The notes under the pieces were generated by a model. The model was not told the origin of the DNA. It ran no database searches and worked only from the letters and a program-made list of their open reading frames with translations. From NCBI GenBank assembly GCA_027858775.1, contig JAQICA010000154.1, positions 1 through 64,000 of the forward strand: 64,000 bases of DNA, given 5' to 3'. Made by a program: the position numbers and the translations under genes. The stretch is from Salinivirgaceae bacterium (GTDB lineage Bacteria; Bacteroidota; Bacteroidia; Bacteroidales; Salinivirgaceae). This document shows, one piece after another, positions 42,469-51,331 of the stretch (position 1 is the first letter of the stretch; the number at the start of each line of letters is the position of its first letter).

Positions 42469-43161
42469 ATGATGAAGCTCATATCTATATTGCTATTAAC
42501 AAGTTTAACATTAGTATCTTACTCTCAAAAATTTCAGGAAACCAGACGGTTCGATGCTCCCACATCGGTAAAAATAGATGGGAAAATGTTGGTGAAATTC
42601 CACAAGGCCGAAGATGTTGAGGTAGTTATTAATACTGAAAAGGTAGACCTGAAAGACATTTACACCAAATATTCGGGAGAAGAACTTTTAGTTCGGGTTG
42701 AACCACTTGACATTGAAGGAGGTAAAGTTACTGTCGATCTGTATTTACCGCCCTTCACAACCATCCAGATCTCGCGGGGAGCTGCCGCACGTGTTCAGCA
42801 CGAATTACTCTTGAATAATTTCGAAGCAACGGTTTCATCCGGTGCTACACTAAACCTGCATTTGGATCTGGAAAACCTGACTGCAAAAGTCGCCTCGGGT
42901 GGATTTCTGGAACTTTTCGGCAATCTTAAACACCTTGAAGCGAAAGCTGTAACAAGTGGTAAAATACGAACTGATAGTTTGACATTACAAACAGCAAAAC
43001 TTAAAGCACGTTCTGGAGGCTTTATTGCTGCAAATCCGAAAGAAAATGCCGAACTTAGAGCAACATTTGGTGGTGAAATAAAACTGTTAGAACTTGTTAA
43101 AACCAAAACGGTTTCAACATTTTTTAAAGGTGAAATAATCGAAGACGACCAAAACAATTAA
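42469..43161 (+). CDS. Head-GIN domain (DUF2807) exported protein
   Basis: A 230-residue protein with a signal peptide (1-19, ending 'LVSYSQ'). The rest is a single beta-helix-like domain of stacked short strands ('TVSSGATLNLHLDLENLTAKVASGGFLELFGNL...'), which is the DUF2807 or head-GIN fold. The start 'MMKLISILL' is chosen because the 17-residue extension before it lacks signal-peptide character. The fold is extracellular or periplasmic and thought to be adhesive or structural; no specific role is known. It is read divergently from the glycan cluster and followed 33 bases later by the DUF2520 gene. Confidence 0.85.
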   Translation: MMKLISILLLTSLTLVSYSQKFQETRRFDAPTSVKIDGKMLVKFHKAEDVEVVINTEKVDLKDIYTKYSGEELLVRVEPLDIEGGKVTVDLYLPPFTTIQISRGAAARVQHELLLNNFEATVSSGATLNLHLDLENLTAKVASGGFLELFGNLKHLEAKAVTSGKIRTDSLTLQTAKLKARSGGFIAANPKENAELRATFGGEIKLLELVKTKTVSTFFKGEIIEDDQNN

Positions 43162-43193
43162 CCAGATTAATATTTAACAAAAAAAACGGAATT

Positions 43194-43970
43194 GTGTCGA
43201 AACCTTCCATATCTGTCATAGGCGCCGGAAATGTTGCTACATCGCTCGTTCCGGCACTTTTAAAAAGTGGTTATCCAATTAAACTATTAGCCGCACGTAC
43301 GGAAAAACACTTGAAAGATCTGGCAAAACGCCATAATTTACCCTACACAACAGATATTACCGCGACTAGTGCCGATGTAATCATTATTTGCACAAGCGAT
43401 AATTCCATTGAAAAAGTAGCCGCCACACTCCCATCGAAACCAAACCAGCTCGTACTTCACACAGCCGGTAGTGTGTCGTTAAATACAATTAGTCAATACC
43501 ATGCACATAGTGGAGTGCTTTACCCACTGCAAACCTTCTCTGCCGAACGAACAATTCCTTTTTCGGAAGTACCTTTGTGCATCGAAACACATCAAAAAAG
43601 CGATTTTGTCCAAATCAACGCAATTGCAACTTCTATATCGCAGAAAGTGAGAACCATAGATAGTTCTGAACGACTAAAAATTCACACTGCGGCAGTTTTT
43701 GTATGCAATTTTACCAACCTCATGTATAGCTATGGTGCTGATATAATGGAAAATGCAGGTCTTGACTTCGAAATTTTACGCCCCTTAATTGAGGAGACAA
43801 CACGAAAAGCAACCACACACAACCCAAAAAAAGTACAAACCGGACCGGCTCTTCGCATGGATACCTCTACTATGGAAATGCACGAAAAGCAATTAGATGA
43901 ACCAATGGCAAAAATATACAAAGTGCTGTCGCAGTGGATTATCGAATTTTTCAACCCCAAAAATCGGTAG
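43194..43970 (+). CDS. Rossmann / DUF2520 oxidoreductase-like protein
   Basis: A 258-residue protein. Residues 1-125 are an NAD(P)-binding Rossmann domain ('SVIGAGNVATSLVPALLKSG', 7-26, with the GxGxxxxS pattern) and about 130-258 form the all-helical DUF2520 domain ('HTAAVFVCNFTNLMYSYGAD'). The start codon is GTG. It is common in Bacteroidota genomes next to KdsC and Maf genes, as here; the substrate is not established. The fold relates to F420-dependent NADP reductases and ketopantoate reductases. Confidence 0.85.
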   Translation: MSKPSISVIGAGNVATSLVPALLKSGYPIKLLAARTEKHLKDLAKRHNLPYTTDITATSADVIIICTSDNSIEKVAATLPSKPNQLVLHTAGSVSLNTISQYHAHSGVLYPLQTFSAERTIPFSEVPLCIETHQKSDFVQINAIATSISQKVRTIDSSERLKIHTAAVFVCNFTNLMYSYGADIMENAGLDFEILRPLIEETTRKATTHNPKKVQTGPALRMDTSTMEMHEKQLDEPMAKIYKVLSQWIIEFFNPKNR

Positions 43971-44233
43971 CAATTTCATTAAAACATATTATGTAATCAT
44001 TCAGCCGTTGGCAATTTTGCATCTAATTTAACCTACACGCAAAAAACATACGTAATTTAAATTACCACGCAACGAATAAAAAGAGATACGAAGAATTTGC
44101 GCATAAATTTGAAACACCTTTCTGTTTTGACATACAATTGCACAACGAAAATATTATCTTTAACCTTTGAAATTAATAAAAATGAACGATGCTTCCTCAC
44201 TTACTAAAGAGGAAAGTAAATACGAAAAAAAAC
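43971..44233. other. Gap before kdsC
   Basis: About 260 AT-rich bases. TTGACA occurs near 44127 and a loose TATCTTTA follows, but spacing and match are poor. An in-frame extension of kdsC runs part-way into this gap but has no coding character. No hairpin or gene is called. Confidence 0.35.
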
Positions 44234-44746
44234 ATGAAAAAGAATTTCAAAGAACGACTCTCAGATGTTAAAGCCTTTGTATTCGACGTCGACGGCGTTT
44301 TTACGGATGGAACACTCACGCTTTTGCCGGGTGGCGAACAAGCGCGCACCATGAATATCAGAGACGGCTTCGCTATAAAATACGCAGTTGAACAAGGTTA
44401 CCCCATAGCTATTATCACGGGAGGAGATGATGAACCCGTACGTTGGCGGTTTAATCGTTTGGGTGTAAAACACGTGTACTTACCTTCAAGTGATAAAGTA
44501 ACCGATTTAAAGTCATTCATTGAAAAAGAGAACATTAACCCGGAAGATGTTCTTTATATGGGAGACGATTTGCCCGATTGGGAGGTGATGCAAATGGTAG
44601 GCGTTCCAACTTGTCCCTGCGATGCCGACAGCGAAATACAAAAAATATCTTATTACACTTCAGATAAGAAAGGAGGCGAAGGATGTGTAAGAGACGTTAT
44701 AGAACAAGTTCTTCGTGCACAACATAACTGGCTAACTCAAAAGTAA
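44234..44746 (+). CDS. kdsC: 3-deoxy-D-manno-octulosonate 8-phosphate phosphatase
   Basis: A 170-residue HAD-superfamily enzyme that removes phosphate from Kdo-8-phosphate in LPS inner-core synthesis. The catalytic motif is 'FVFDVDGVFTDG' (D18, D20); motif II is 'IAIITGGDD' (about 63-71); and motif IV 'YMGDDLPDWEVM' (about 113-124) is the KdsC type. The cap domain is absent, which fits the tetrameric KdsC family. Start 'MKKNFKE' is preferred over a 15-residue extension. The next gene starts 5 bases after its stop. Kdo synthesis fits the surface-glycan genes around it. Confidence 0.92.
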   Translation: MKKNFKERLSDVKAFVFDVDGVFTDGTLTLLPGGEQARTMNIRDGFAIKYAVEQGYPIAIITGGDDEPVRWRFNRLGVKHVYLPSSDKVTDLKSFIEKENINPEDVLYMGDDLPDWEVMQMVGVPTCPCDADSEIQKISYYTSDKKGGEGCVRDVIEQVLRAQHNWLTQK

Positions 44747-44751
44747 ATACT

Positions 44752-45708
44752 ATGCAAACGTTTTTTCGACTTATTCGATGGCCAAACCTCATTATTATTC
44801 CGTTGGTAATGGCCGCCATTCGGTTTGCCGTGCTGGAACCCATGCTACTTGTTTCAGGTTTGCAACCCGCCATGCCACTCAGCCACTTTTGGATGATGGT
44901 GGCCGCCACCATGTTTTTAGGTTCGGGCGGTTATATTATTAACGATTACTTCGATCGAAAAATTGATTTAATTAACAAGCCCGGAAGGGTAATTGTAGGT
45001 CAAAAAATAAGTCGGATTTATACCATTACCCTACACATCATATTTAATGTAATAGCTATAGTCATTGGTTTTTGGTTGGCCTGGCAGGTGCATCTTTGGT
45101 GGGTGGCAGCCATTTACCTCATGATAAGTGGAATATTTTGGTTTTACTCCACCACATATAAACGAATGTTTTTAGTAGGAAATATTATTGTTTCAGTTCT
45201 AACAGCCATGGTTCCCTTGCAAGTTCTCCTTTTTGAATATACGTACATGGCGAACGAAGGTGTGTGGAGCACAATTCAACGACCACTTGAAAACAATTTA
45301 CACATCATTGCGCTTTGGGTCATTGCATTTTCATTTTTCGCTTTCATGACGAACCTAATTCGAGAAATTGTGAAAGATTTTGAAGATATCAGAGGCGATA
45401 TGCGCTATGGCAGACAATCGGTTCCTATTGTTTTGGGAGCCATTAAAAGCAAATGGCTAGTACAACTATTGACAGTCACTACTATTGCTGCCATTTTATA
45501 TGTGGCTACACGAGTGGTAAACGACACCCTTTCGTGGATTTATATTCCGATATTTGTGCTCATTCCTCTGTTTCTACACATGTATTGGGTACACTACGCC
45601 ACAAAAAAGAAAGATTTTCATCGCATTAGTCAATTAATGAAGATTATTATGCTTACCGGTTTGCTATACTGCCTTATCGTTTGGTATAATGTAATACAAA
45701 TTGTATGA
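44752..45708 (+). CDS. UbiA-family prenyltransferase
   Basis: A 318-residue integral membrane prenyltransferase with about eight or nine helices. The two Asp-rich motifs are 'NDYFDRKIDLINKP' (64-77) and 'REIVKDFEDIRGD' (about 203-215), which bind prenyl diphosphate through Mg. Bacteroidota members of this group are annotated as geranylgeranylglycerol-phosphate geranylgeranyltransferase-like or 4-hydroxybenzoate polyprenyltransferase-like; the sequence alone does not choose. Its stop overlaps the Maf start (ATGA). It is one of a kdsC-ubiA-maf run often conserved in this phylum. Confidence 0.87.
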   Translation: MQTFFRLIRWPNLIIIPLVMAAIRFAVLEPMLLVSGLQPAMPLSHFWMMVAATMFLGSGGYIINDYFDRKIDLINKPGRVIVGQKISRIYTITLHIIFNVIAIVIGFWLAWQVHLWWVAAIYLMISGIFWFYSTTYKRMFLVGNIIVSVLTAMVPLQVLLFEYTYMANEGVWSTIQRPLENNLHIIALWVIAFSFFAFMTNLIREIVKDFEDIRGDMRYGRQSVPIVLGAIKSKWLVQLLTVTTIAAILYVATRVVNDTLSWIYIPIFVLIPLFLHMYWVHYATKKKDFHRISQLMKIIMLTGLLYCLIVWYNVIQIV

Positions 45709-46292
45709 TCGAAAAAATCAATAATACCTATTCCATTACACTGGGATCGGGTTCGCCCCGTCGACAAAATTTACTGAAAGATCTGGGACTGGATTTTAAG
45801 GTGGAAACACTTCCTACCGATGAGAGCTATCCCGAATATTTGTCGGCAAAGCAAGTTGCCGAACATATTGCAGAGAATAAAGCAGCAGCTTTCCCCTTGC
45901 CAAAAAAAAATGCGTTGATTATTACTGCCGACACCATTGTTGCAGTTGATAATCTGATTTTAGGCAAACCTACTGATTCGCATGACGCCCGGCAAATGTT
46001 ACAATTACTCTCCGGCAACACGCATGAAGTAATTACCGGCGTCTGTATCCGAAGCGCTGCCAAGACTCATATTTTTAGCGCAACAACAAAAGTTACTTTC
46101 GATCAGTTGACACCTGAATTTATTGCTGACTATATAGAAAAGTATAAACCTTTCGACAAGGCGGGAGCCTACGGTATACAAGAGTGGTTTGGTTTAGTCG
46201 CAGTTACGCATATCGAAGGAAGTTTTTTTAACGTAATGGGACTTCCTGTACAATTGCTCTACAAGGAATTATTAAATATTGTTGAATTATAA
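45705..46292 (+). CDS. maf: Maf-like nucleoside triphosphate pyrophosphatase
   Basis: A 195-residue Maf/Ham1-type house-cleaning enzyme that hydrolyses non-canonical or dTTP/UTP-type nucleotides to the monophosphate. It has the Maf start 'ITLGSGSPRRQNLLKDLG' (10-27), the catalytic 'ADTIVAVDNLILGKP' (about 76-90) and the 'FDKAGAYGIQEW' motif near 150-161. The start ATG overlaps the UbiA stop by 4 bases, so translation is coupled. The S46 peptidase begins 5 bases after it. Confidence 0.93.
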   Translation: MIEKINNTYSITLGSGSPRRQNLLKDLGLDFKVETLPTDESYPEYLSAKQVAEHIAENKAAAFPLPKKNALIITADTIVAVDNLILGKPTDSHDARQMLQLLSGNTHEVITGVCIRSAAKTHIFSATTKVTFDQLTPEFIADYIEKYKPFDKAGAYGIQEWFGLVAVTHIEGSFFNVMGLPVQLLYKELLNIVEL

Positions 46293-46297
46293 ATCAA

Positions 46298-48475
46298 ATG
46301 AAAATGAGAAAAGGATTTTTATTACTATTTATCATTTTATTCATTAGTCTACCGCTTCTGCGTGCAGCGGAAGGTATGTGGATGCCCATTTTACTAAAAA
46401 AATACACCATTGAGGAAATGCAAAAGGCTGGTTTTAAACTAACTGCTGAAGATATTTACGATATTAACAAGGCTTCACTAAAAGATGCCGTAGTTGGTTT
46501 GGGTTATAATGGACGCCCATTTTCACATTTTTGCAGTGGAGAACTGGTTTCCGATCAGGGACTAATGCTAACAAATCACCATTGTGCATATAGAGCCATC
46601 CAAAAACACAGCACACTGGAACACGACTATTTGACCGATGGTTTTTGGGCTTATAATAAAGATGAAGAGCTTGCAAACCCATGGATTACCGCCTCATTTC
46701 TAAAACGCATGGAGGATGTGACAAGTGAAGTTTTAAAAGGCATAACAGACGAAATGACGGAAGAAGAGCGGGAAGCAACAATTATAGAGAACCAAAAATC
46801 AATAATTGAAAAAACAGAAGAAGGAACACATTACCGTGCGAGTATTAAACAGTTCTTTGCTGGAAACGAATATTATATGTCGGTTTACGAAATTTTTGAA
46901 GATGTACGTTTAGTGGGCGCCCCCCCATCGGCCATTGGGAAATTTGGCGGCGATACAGACAACTGGTCGTGGCCTCGCCATACAGGCGATTTTGCCATGT
47001 TCCGCATTTACGCATCGAAAACGAACGAACCGAACGAATACAGCGAGGAAAATGTTCCTTACAAACCGGTAATGCATTACGAAATTTCTGTCAAAGGGAT
47101 TAACAAAGGCGATTTCACCATGGTTTTGGGGTATCCGGGAACTACAGAGCAACACTTGCCTTCATTTGCCGTAGAGCTGAAGAAAAACCACATTAATCCT
47201 TTACGTATCGACCTGCGTGGTAAGCGGCTAAATATCATGAATAAATACATGGAAAAGGATAAAGGTGTGCGAATTCAATATGCATCAAAATATGCCGGAA
47301 TTGCCAATGGATGGAAAAAGTGGATTGGTGAAAATAATGGCATGGATCGGTTTGAAACGATAAAAAATAAAAAAATACTGGAAAACGAATTCGAACTCTG
47401 GGCAAAATCAAACAAAGCATATCAAGGAATTATTGAGGCGTACAAAAACAAATATGAAGCCCTCACTCCTCTTCAGGAAGGTTTTTACTATGCTATAGAG
47501 GCAGTTCTTTCTATCGAAACAGTTGACTTTGCCGGACAGTTTTCGCGATTGGTAGACGATGCTAAAAAAGAAGACAATCAGGAAAAAGTTAAGAAAGACA
47601 TTGAAAACCTGAAAGAAAGAGCAGAAACTCATTTTAAAGACTTTTATACGCCTATCGACAAAGAAATTACTGCAGAAGTTCTCCACGTTTATATTAATGA
47701 TGCACCAAAAGCATATTTACCGGAAATTATTAAAGAAATTGACGGCAAATATAAAGGTGACATGCAAAAGTACGCTAAAAAGCTTTTCGATAAAACAATC
47801 TTTAGCGATAAAGAGCAAGTGCTCGACTTGTTAAACAATTTCAGCAGTAAGGATTACAAAAAAATTGAGAAAGATCCAGCTTACCAGGTAAATGATCACG
47901 TGGTTGAATTTTACAAGGAGAACATCCAACCTGAGTATGCAAATCATTCTGACGAAATCGATATTTTAGATCGCAAATATGTAGCCGGGCTGCGCCAAAT
48001 GCAATCGGATGAAAACTTCTACCCTGATGCAAACTCAACATTCCGAATTGGGTATGGCAAGGTAGATGGCTACGAACCGCGCGATGGTGTTGCATATTCA
48101 TATCAAACCACGTTGAAAGGTATTATTGAAAAAGATAATCCCGAAATTTATGATTACCGTGTTCCTGAGAAACTTAAAAAACTATACAAAACAAAAGATT
48201 TTGGTGTGTATACGAACGACAACGGCGAAGTGCCCGTGTGCTTTATTGGTACAAACCATACTACAGGCGGAAACTCAGGCAGCCCGGTTTTAAATGCCGA
48301 AGGCCGGTTAATCGGCATCAACTTCGATCGTGCGTGGGAAGGCGTGATGAGCGATATTACATACAAACCCGAAATTTGTAGAAACATTATGCTCGATATA
48401 CGCTACGTACTATTTATTGTAGACAAATATGCCGAAGCACAAAACCTAATCGACGAAATGATAATAGTTAAATAA
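46298..48475 (+). CDS. dpp11: S46 dipeptidyl-peptidase, DPP11 type
   Basis: A 725-residue periplasmic serine peptidase with a signal peptide (1-23). The chymotrypsin-like triad is visible: His in 'NHHCAY' (H94/H95), Asp in 'WPRHTGDF' (about residue 228) and Ser in 'GGNSGSP' (S660). Eighteen residues after the Ser is Arg678 ('FDRAWEG'). From family knowledge this position is Arg in DPP11, which cleaves after Asp or Glu at P1, and Gly in DPP7, which prefers hydrophobic P1. It removes dipeptides from oligopeptide N-termini. It starts 5 bases after maf and is closed by a strong terminator. Confidence 0.9.
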   Translation: MKMRKGFLLLFIILFISLPLLRAAEGMWMPILLKKYTIEEMQKAGFKLTAEDIYDINKASLKDAVVGLGYNGRPFSHFCSGELVSDQGLMLTNHHCAYRAIQKHSTLEHDYLTDGFWAYNKDEELANPWITASFLKRMEDVTSEVLKGITDEMTEEEREATIIENQKSIIEKTEEGTHYRASIKQFFAGNEYYMSVYEIFEDVRLVGAPPSAIGKFGGDTDNWSWPRHTGDFAMFRIYASKTNEPNEYSEENVPYKPVMHYEISVKGINKGDFTMVLGYPGTTEQHLPSFAVELKKNHINPLRIDLRGKRLNIMNKYMEKDKGVRIQYASKYAGIANGWKKWIGENNGMDRFETIKNKKILENEFELWAKSNKAYQGIIEAYKNKYEALTPLQEGFYYAIEAVLSIETVDFAGQFSRLVDDAKKEDNQEKVKKDIENLKERAETHFKDFYTPIDKEITAEVLHVYINDAPKAYLPEIIKEIDGKYKGDMQKYAKKLFDKTIFSDKEQVLDLLNNFSSKDYKKIEKDPAYQVNDHVVEFYKENIQPEYANHSDEIDILDRKYVAGLRQMQSDENFYPDANSTFRIGYGKVDGYEPRDGVAYSYQTTLKGIIEKDNPEIYDYRVPEKLKKLYKTKDFGVYTNDNGEVPVCFIGTNHTTGGNSGSPVLNAEGRLIGINFDRAWEGVMSDITYKPEICRNIMLDIRYVLFIVDKYAEAQNLIDEMIIVK

Positions 48476-48493
48476 CATTGCAAACTTAACACC

Positions 48494-48534
48494 TTAAAAA
48501 AAGCTGTTCGGGTTTTCGAACAGCTTTTTTTTTG
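48494..48534 (+). terminator. Terminator of the kdsC-ubiA-maf-dpp11 transcript
   Basis: AAAAAAGCTGTTCG and CGAACAGCTTTTTT form a 14-bp stem with a 6-base loop, followed by more T. A strong intrinsic terminator 20 bases after the S46 stop. Confidence 0.9.
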
Positions 48535-48690
48535 TACTTATCATGGCGAACTCCATATGACCATTAAATCAAGCACTCAGAAAAGTAGGTAGTTTTCATG
48601 CTGGCACTATGTAAGATATTAATATTCAGTATTTTGATTAATACAATTATGCCGCACCTGGCGGCGCTCGTTTATTACGTTATCATAAAA

Positions 48691-48778
48691 TTTCTACCAT
48701 AATTTCGCATCTATCGGTGCTTTCTGAAATATACCAAGCCGCGCCCGCATTGAGCTTATCGAAATGTTATGGTAGAAA
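48691..48778. repeat. Inverted-repeat element with 17-19-base arms
   Basis: TTTCTACCATAATTTCG (48691-48707) pairs with CGAAATGTTATGGTAGAAA (48760-48778), with a 2-base bulge, around a 52-base GC-richer spacer (48708-48759). The left arm's 12-base TTTCTACCATAA is perfectly mirrored. It lies in the gene-free stretch 48476-48971 and could be a small non-autonomous mobile element or a structured RNA. A small GCCGC-ACCTG-GCGGC hairpin (48651-48665) precedes it. No protein gene is called here; a 31-residue frame at 48769-48864 is too short to support. Confidence 0.5.
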
Positions 48779-48971
48779 AAGTAGTCAAAAATGGAATATC
48801 GCTGCGACGTACAGTAAAAAGTATATTAAAGAAATTATCGGCGAAAGTGTGTGAAGCAGAATAGAATTAATTTACATAATTCATTATTTTACAGCTCATT
48901 AAGAGAGGAAAACATACTTCTAAACAATCGATGCATACAAAAAAGCACCTTAACAATTTAGCAATATAACA

Positions 48972-49871
48972 CTAAAACAGCTTACGTTTTTTTCTAACGA
49001 TAGCATATGCTATTTTCGAAAATCCATTTTCATTTAAAACCGTTTCAAATACTTTGCTATCATTTGCACAACACTCCAACACTAAATCCTGATGTTCATA
49101 TTCACTGTAAAGTTGTCCAACAATAAGTTGAAAAATATGTTTTGCGTTTTTTTCATTTTCACTGACACAAAATAATAAGTATACGCGATTGTGGAAGCGC
49201 AACACATAGCCCAGTCCTTCCAAATTGTTTGTCTCTGAATATACTCCATAAGCTGTTCCGAAACTAGATCGAGAACTAAAAGATACAATGCGCCGCATGG
49301 CTAAAATATCGCGACTATTAATTTTACCGCCATACACACGCAGTAGAAAGTTTATAATAACGGCTAATTGCACTCCCTTATTTACGTACATTCCGTTCCC
49401 CCCGGCAGTAGTTGCGATCCCTACAGGCTTGTGCTGTGTATCTGATGCATAAATGAGATCTTTATTGTAAGTGTGACGAATAACCTGCTTAAAGCCATGA
49501 AAAGATTGGCCATTCATCACGTTTAAGGGAATTTGAAAATGCTTATATTTTTCGGCAACAGCCAATAAAAATGCTTCCGTTTTTTCGTGGGTAAGTGGTA
49601 CGGTAGAAAAAACACCAAGTTGTGGAACAATAGAAAGTGCCCGAATACGCCATTTGCCGCGAATATGCCACAGTGGAATGGGCAATACCGCCTCATAGTC
49701 TCCTTCTATAATGGCATCCCAACGCTCTGCTATGGCGTCCAGATACCATGAGTAGGCATAAACCAGTGTGTTGAATGATTTATTGATGCAGATATCCCAT
49801 TTTCGAGTATCAATATTAGTATACGTTACGTATTTGAGCGCGTACTTTTTTGTTTCTTCGGGCTTCTTCAT
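48972..49871 (-). CDS. GNAT/FemAB-like protein of the second glycan cluster
   Basis: A 299-residue soluble protein. It begins 'YVTYTNIDTRKWDICINKSFNTLVYAYSWYLDAI', a start shared by many uncharacterised Bacteroidota FemAB-like proteins, and has 'VMNGQSFHGFKQVIRHTY' (about 116-133) and a Gly-rich 'GGNGMYVNKGVQL' (about 157-169). The C-terminal part resembles an acyltransferase fold. The equivalent gene in the first cluster lies at 39250-40212. The acceptor is unknown; a glycan target is inferred from the neighbours. Confidence 0.65.
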   Translation of the reverse strand: MKKPEETKKYALKYVTYTNIDTRKWDICINKSFNTLVYAYSWYLDAIAERWDAIIEGDYEAVLPIPLWHIRGKWRIRALSIVPQLGVFSTVPLTHEKTEAFLLAVAEKYKHFQIPLNVMNGQSFHGFKQVIRHTYNKDLIYASDTQHKPVGIATTAGGNGMYVNKGVQLAVIINFLLRVYGGKINSRDILAMRRIVSFSSRSSFGTAYGVYSETNNLEGLGYVLRFHNRVYLLFCVSENEKNAKHIFQLIVGQLYSEYEHQDLVLECCANDSKVFETVLNENGFSKIAYAIVRKKRKLF

Positions 49872-50023
49872 TCATTTGTATATAATTCCCACTTAAGTAA
49901 TCAACATTACCTGCCATTTTGAAATGACAACGATCTGTAAATTATCACAAAAAAAGAAATACTCACACAGAACTTACCTTGTTGCAACAATTTTAATTGG
50001 TAATTCAATGGTACATATGTACT

Positions 50024-51328
50024 TTATTTCACGGCATATTCAACCACTTTCTCGTACAATCCGTCCCAGCCGCGCCATGGTGAAATTCCACTTAACGACT
50101 CGTTATGCCACACTGTATTTAACTCTCCCCCAACCGCTTTTACTTTATCGATTAACACCGTGGCCTGTTCGAACGCCTCATTGGGTGATAGTTTGCTGTA
50201 AAAGTTAAGCGTTGCATCCATAATCTGAAACGGATGTATTCGAAGGTTTGTTGATTGGTTTTGTTTTAAATTGAAAAAATTATACTGACCGGCAAATCCC
50301 GAACGGAAACCCATTCTGGAAGCATAACCCATAGAATAATCGTGAGTTAGCCCCTTGCTGAGTAATTGCTCATATGATTGAGGCATTTTAAATTTAATAA
50401 AATGGTATCGATTACTCATCACCTGATCTTCAATTATATCCGCCATGTATTCAATCTCATCTTTTAAATGAAACTGATTATCAGAGGAGGCAAACGATGC
50501 GTGAATACCTACCTCTTCCAATTGGTGATACCTTTTTATAAGTGCCTGTAAGTATTTATTGGCAGGTGAAATCGATTTATCGTTACCACCATAATTCCCC
50601 AGCAAAAAGAAAATGATTGGTTTTAGATTGTATTTATGATGAATCCGATCCATTTCGTCATAAGTATCAAACGGATCGCGCTCCCTACCCATCAACACAT
50701 TCGAACGCTTTCCAAAATCGGTAAAACGGTGTTTAACCATGTTCATAAGCATGCCGCCACCTGTACGAAACCATCCTTTATGAAGGTATGCCCATGCACT
50801 GTCGATATCGATAGTTGGCCGGTAAGTATATTCAGGCTTTCGCAATTCAAGCTTCGGATACCGATGTAAAATCAGCTCACGCAAGCGGTTAAGCCAGATA
50901 TTTACCACCGGATCGTATAAAAATGCATTTTTCCAGGCAAGACTATTCCTCGGGTCGTACCTGTCAAACCGATCGCGCTTAGCATACAAATACTCTTCGT
51001 ACCGCGAAATCATAAAAAAAGTGGCAGCAAATACATCAAACGGCAAATCGCCCTTCGACACCTTATAAAAGATCTTCACATTATCCCACTCTCCCACTTG
51101 TATTTGGTGTTCGGTTACATCTTCCTGAAAAAGCAATAGCACCGGAAAAATTCGCACGCTCTGATCATTAAAATTTTCCATCGAATAGTTAAGCTTTGGT
51201 CCCAACTCATTCTTGAACATTTCGGCATCGGTAGTAACTGTATAATCGATGCCGAAATAATCTTTCAATACAAAATCCAGTGTATATAATAATCGGTTCG
51301 TTTTTTTGTGTGTATAAACTGTGAGCAT
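50024..51328 (-). CDS. Polysaccharide deacetylase family protein
   Basis: A 434-residue protein with an N-terminal accessory domain (about 1-165) and a NodB-like catalytic region. Metal-binding 'PTIDIDSAW' (about 170-178), 'EEVGIHASFAS' (about 270-280), 'HDYSMGYASRMGFRSG' (about 330-345) and 'TVWHNESLSG' (about 410-419) correspond to the motifs of the paralogous enzyme at 37802-39163. It starts 3 bases before the glycosyltransferase stop region, at a 3-base gap, and so is translationally linked to it. Removal of acetyl groups from a surface polysaccharide is the likely task. Confidence 0.85.
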   Translation of the reverse strand: MLTVYTHKKTNRLLYTLDFVLKDYFGIDYTVTTDAEMFKNELGPKLNYSMENFNDQSVRIFPVLLLFQEDVTEHQIQVGEWDNVKIFYKVSKGDLPFDVFAATFFMISRYEEYLYAKRDRFDRYDPRNSLAWKNAFLYDPVVNIWLNRLRELILHRYPKLELRKPEYTYRPTIDIDSAWAYLHKGWFRTGGGMLMNMVKHRFTDFGKRSNVLMGRERDPFDTYDEMDRIHHKYNLKPIIFFLLGNYGGNDKSISPANKYLQALIKRYHQLEEVGIHASFASSDNQFHLKDEIEYMADIIEDQVMSNRYHFIKFKMPQSYEQLLSKGLTHDYSMGYASRMGFRSGFAGQYNFFNLKQNQSTNLRIHPFQIMDATLNFYSKLSPNEAFEQATVLIDKVKAVGGELNTVWHNESLSGISPWRGWDGLYEKVVEYAVK

Positions 51329-51331
51329 ATT

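Noticed and set aside
48769-48864. 31-residue basic peptide frame after the inverted-repeat element
   Set aside because: Too short and with no start signal or conservation evidence; noted only as part of the gap.
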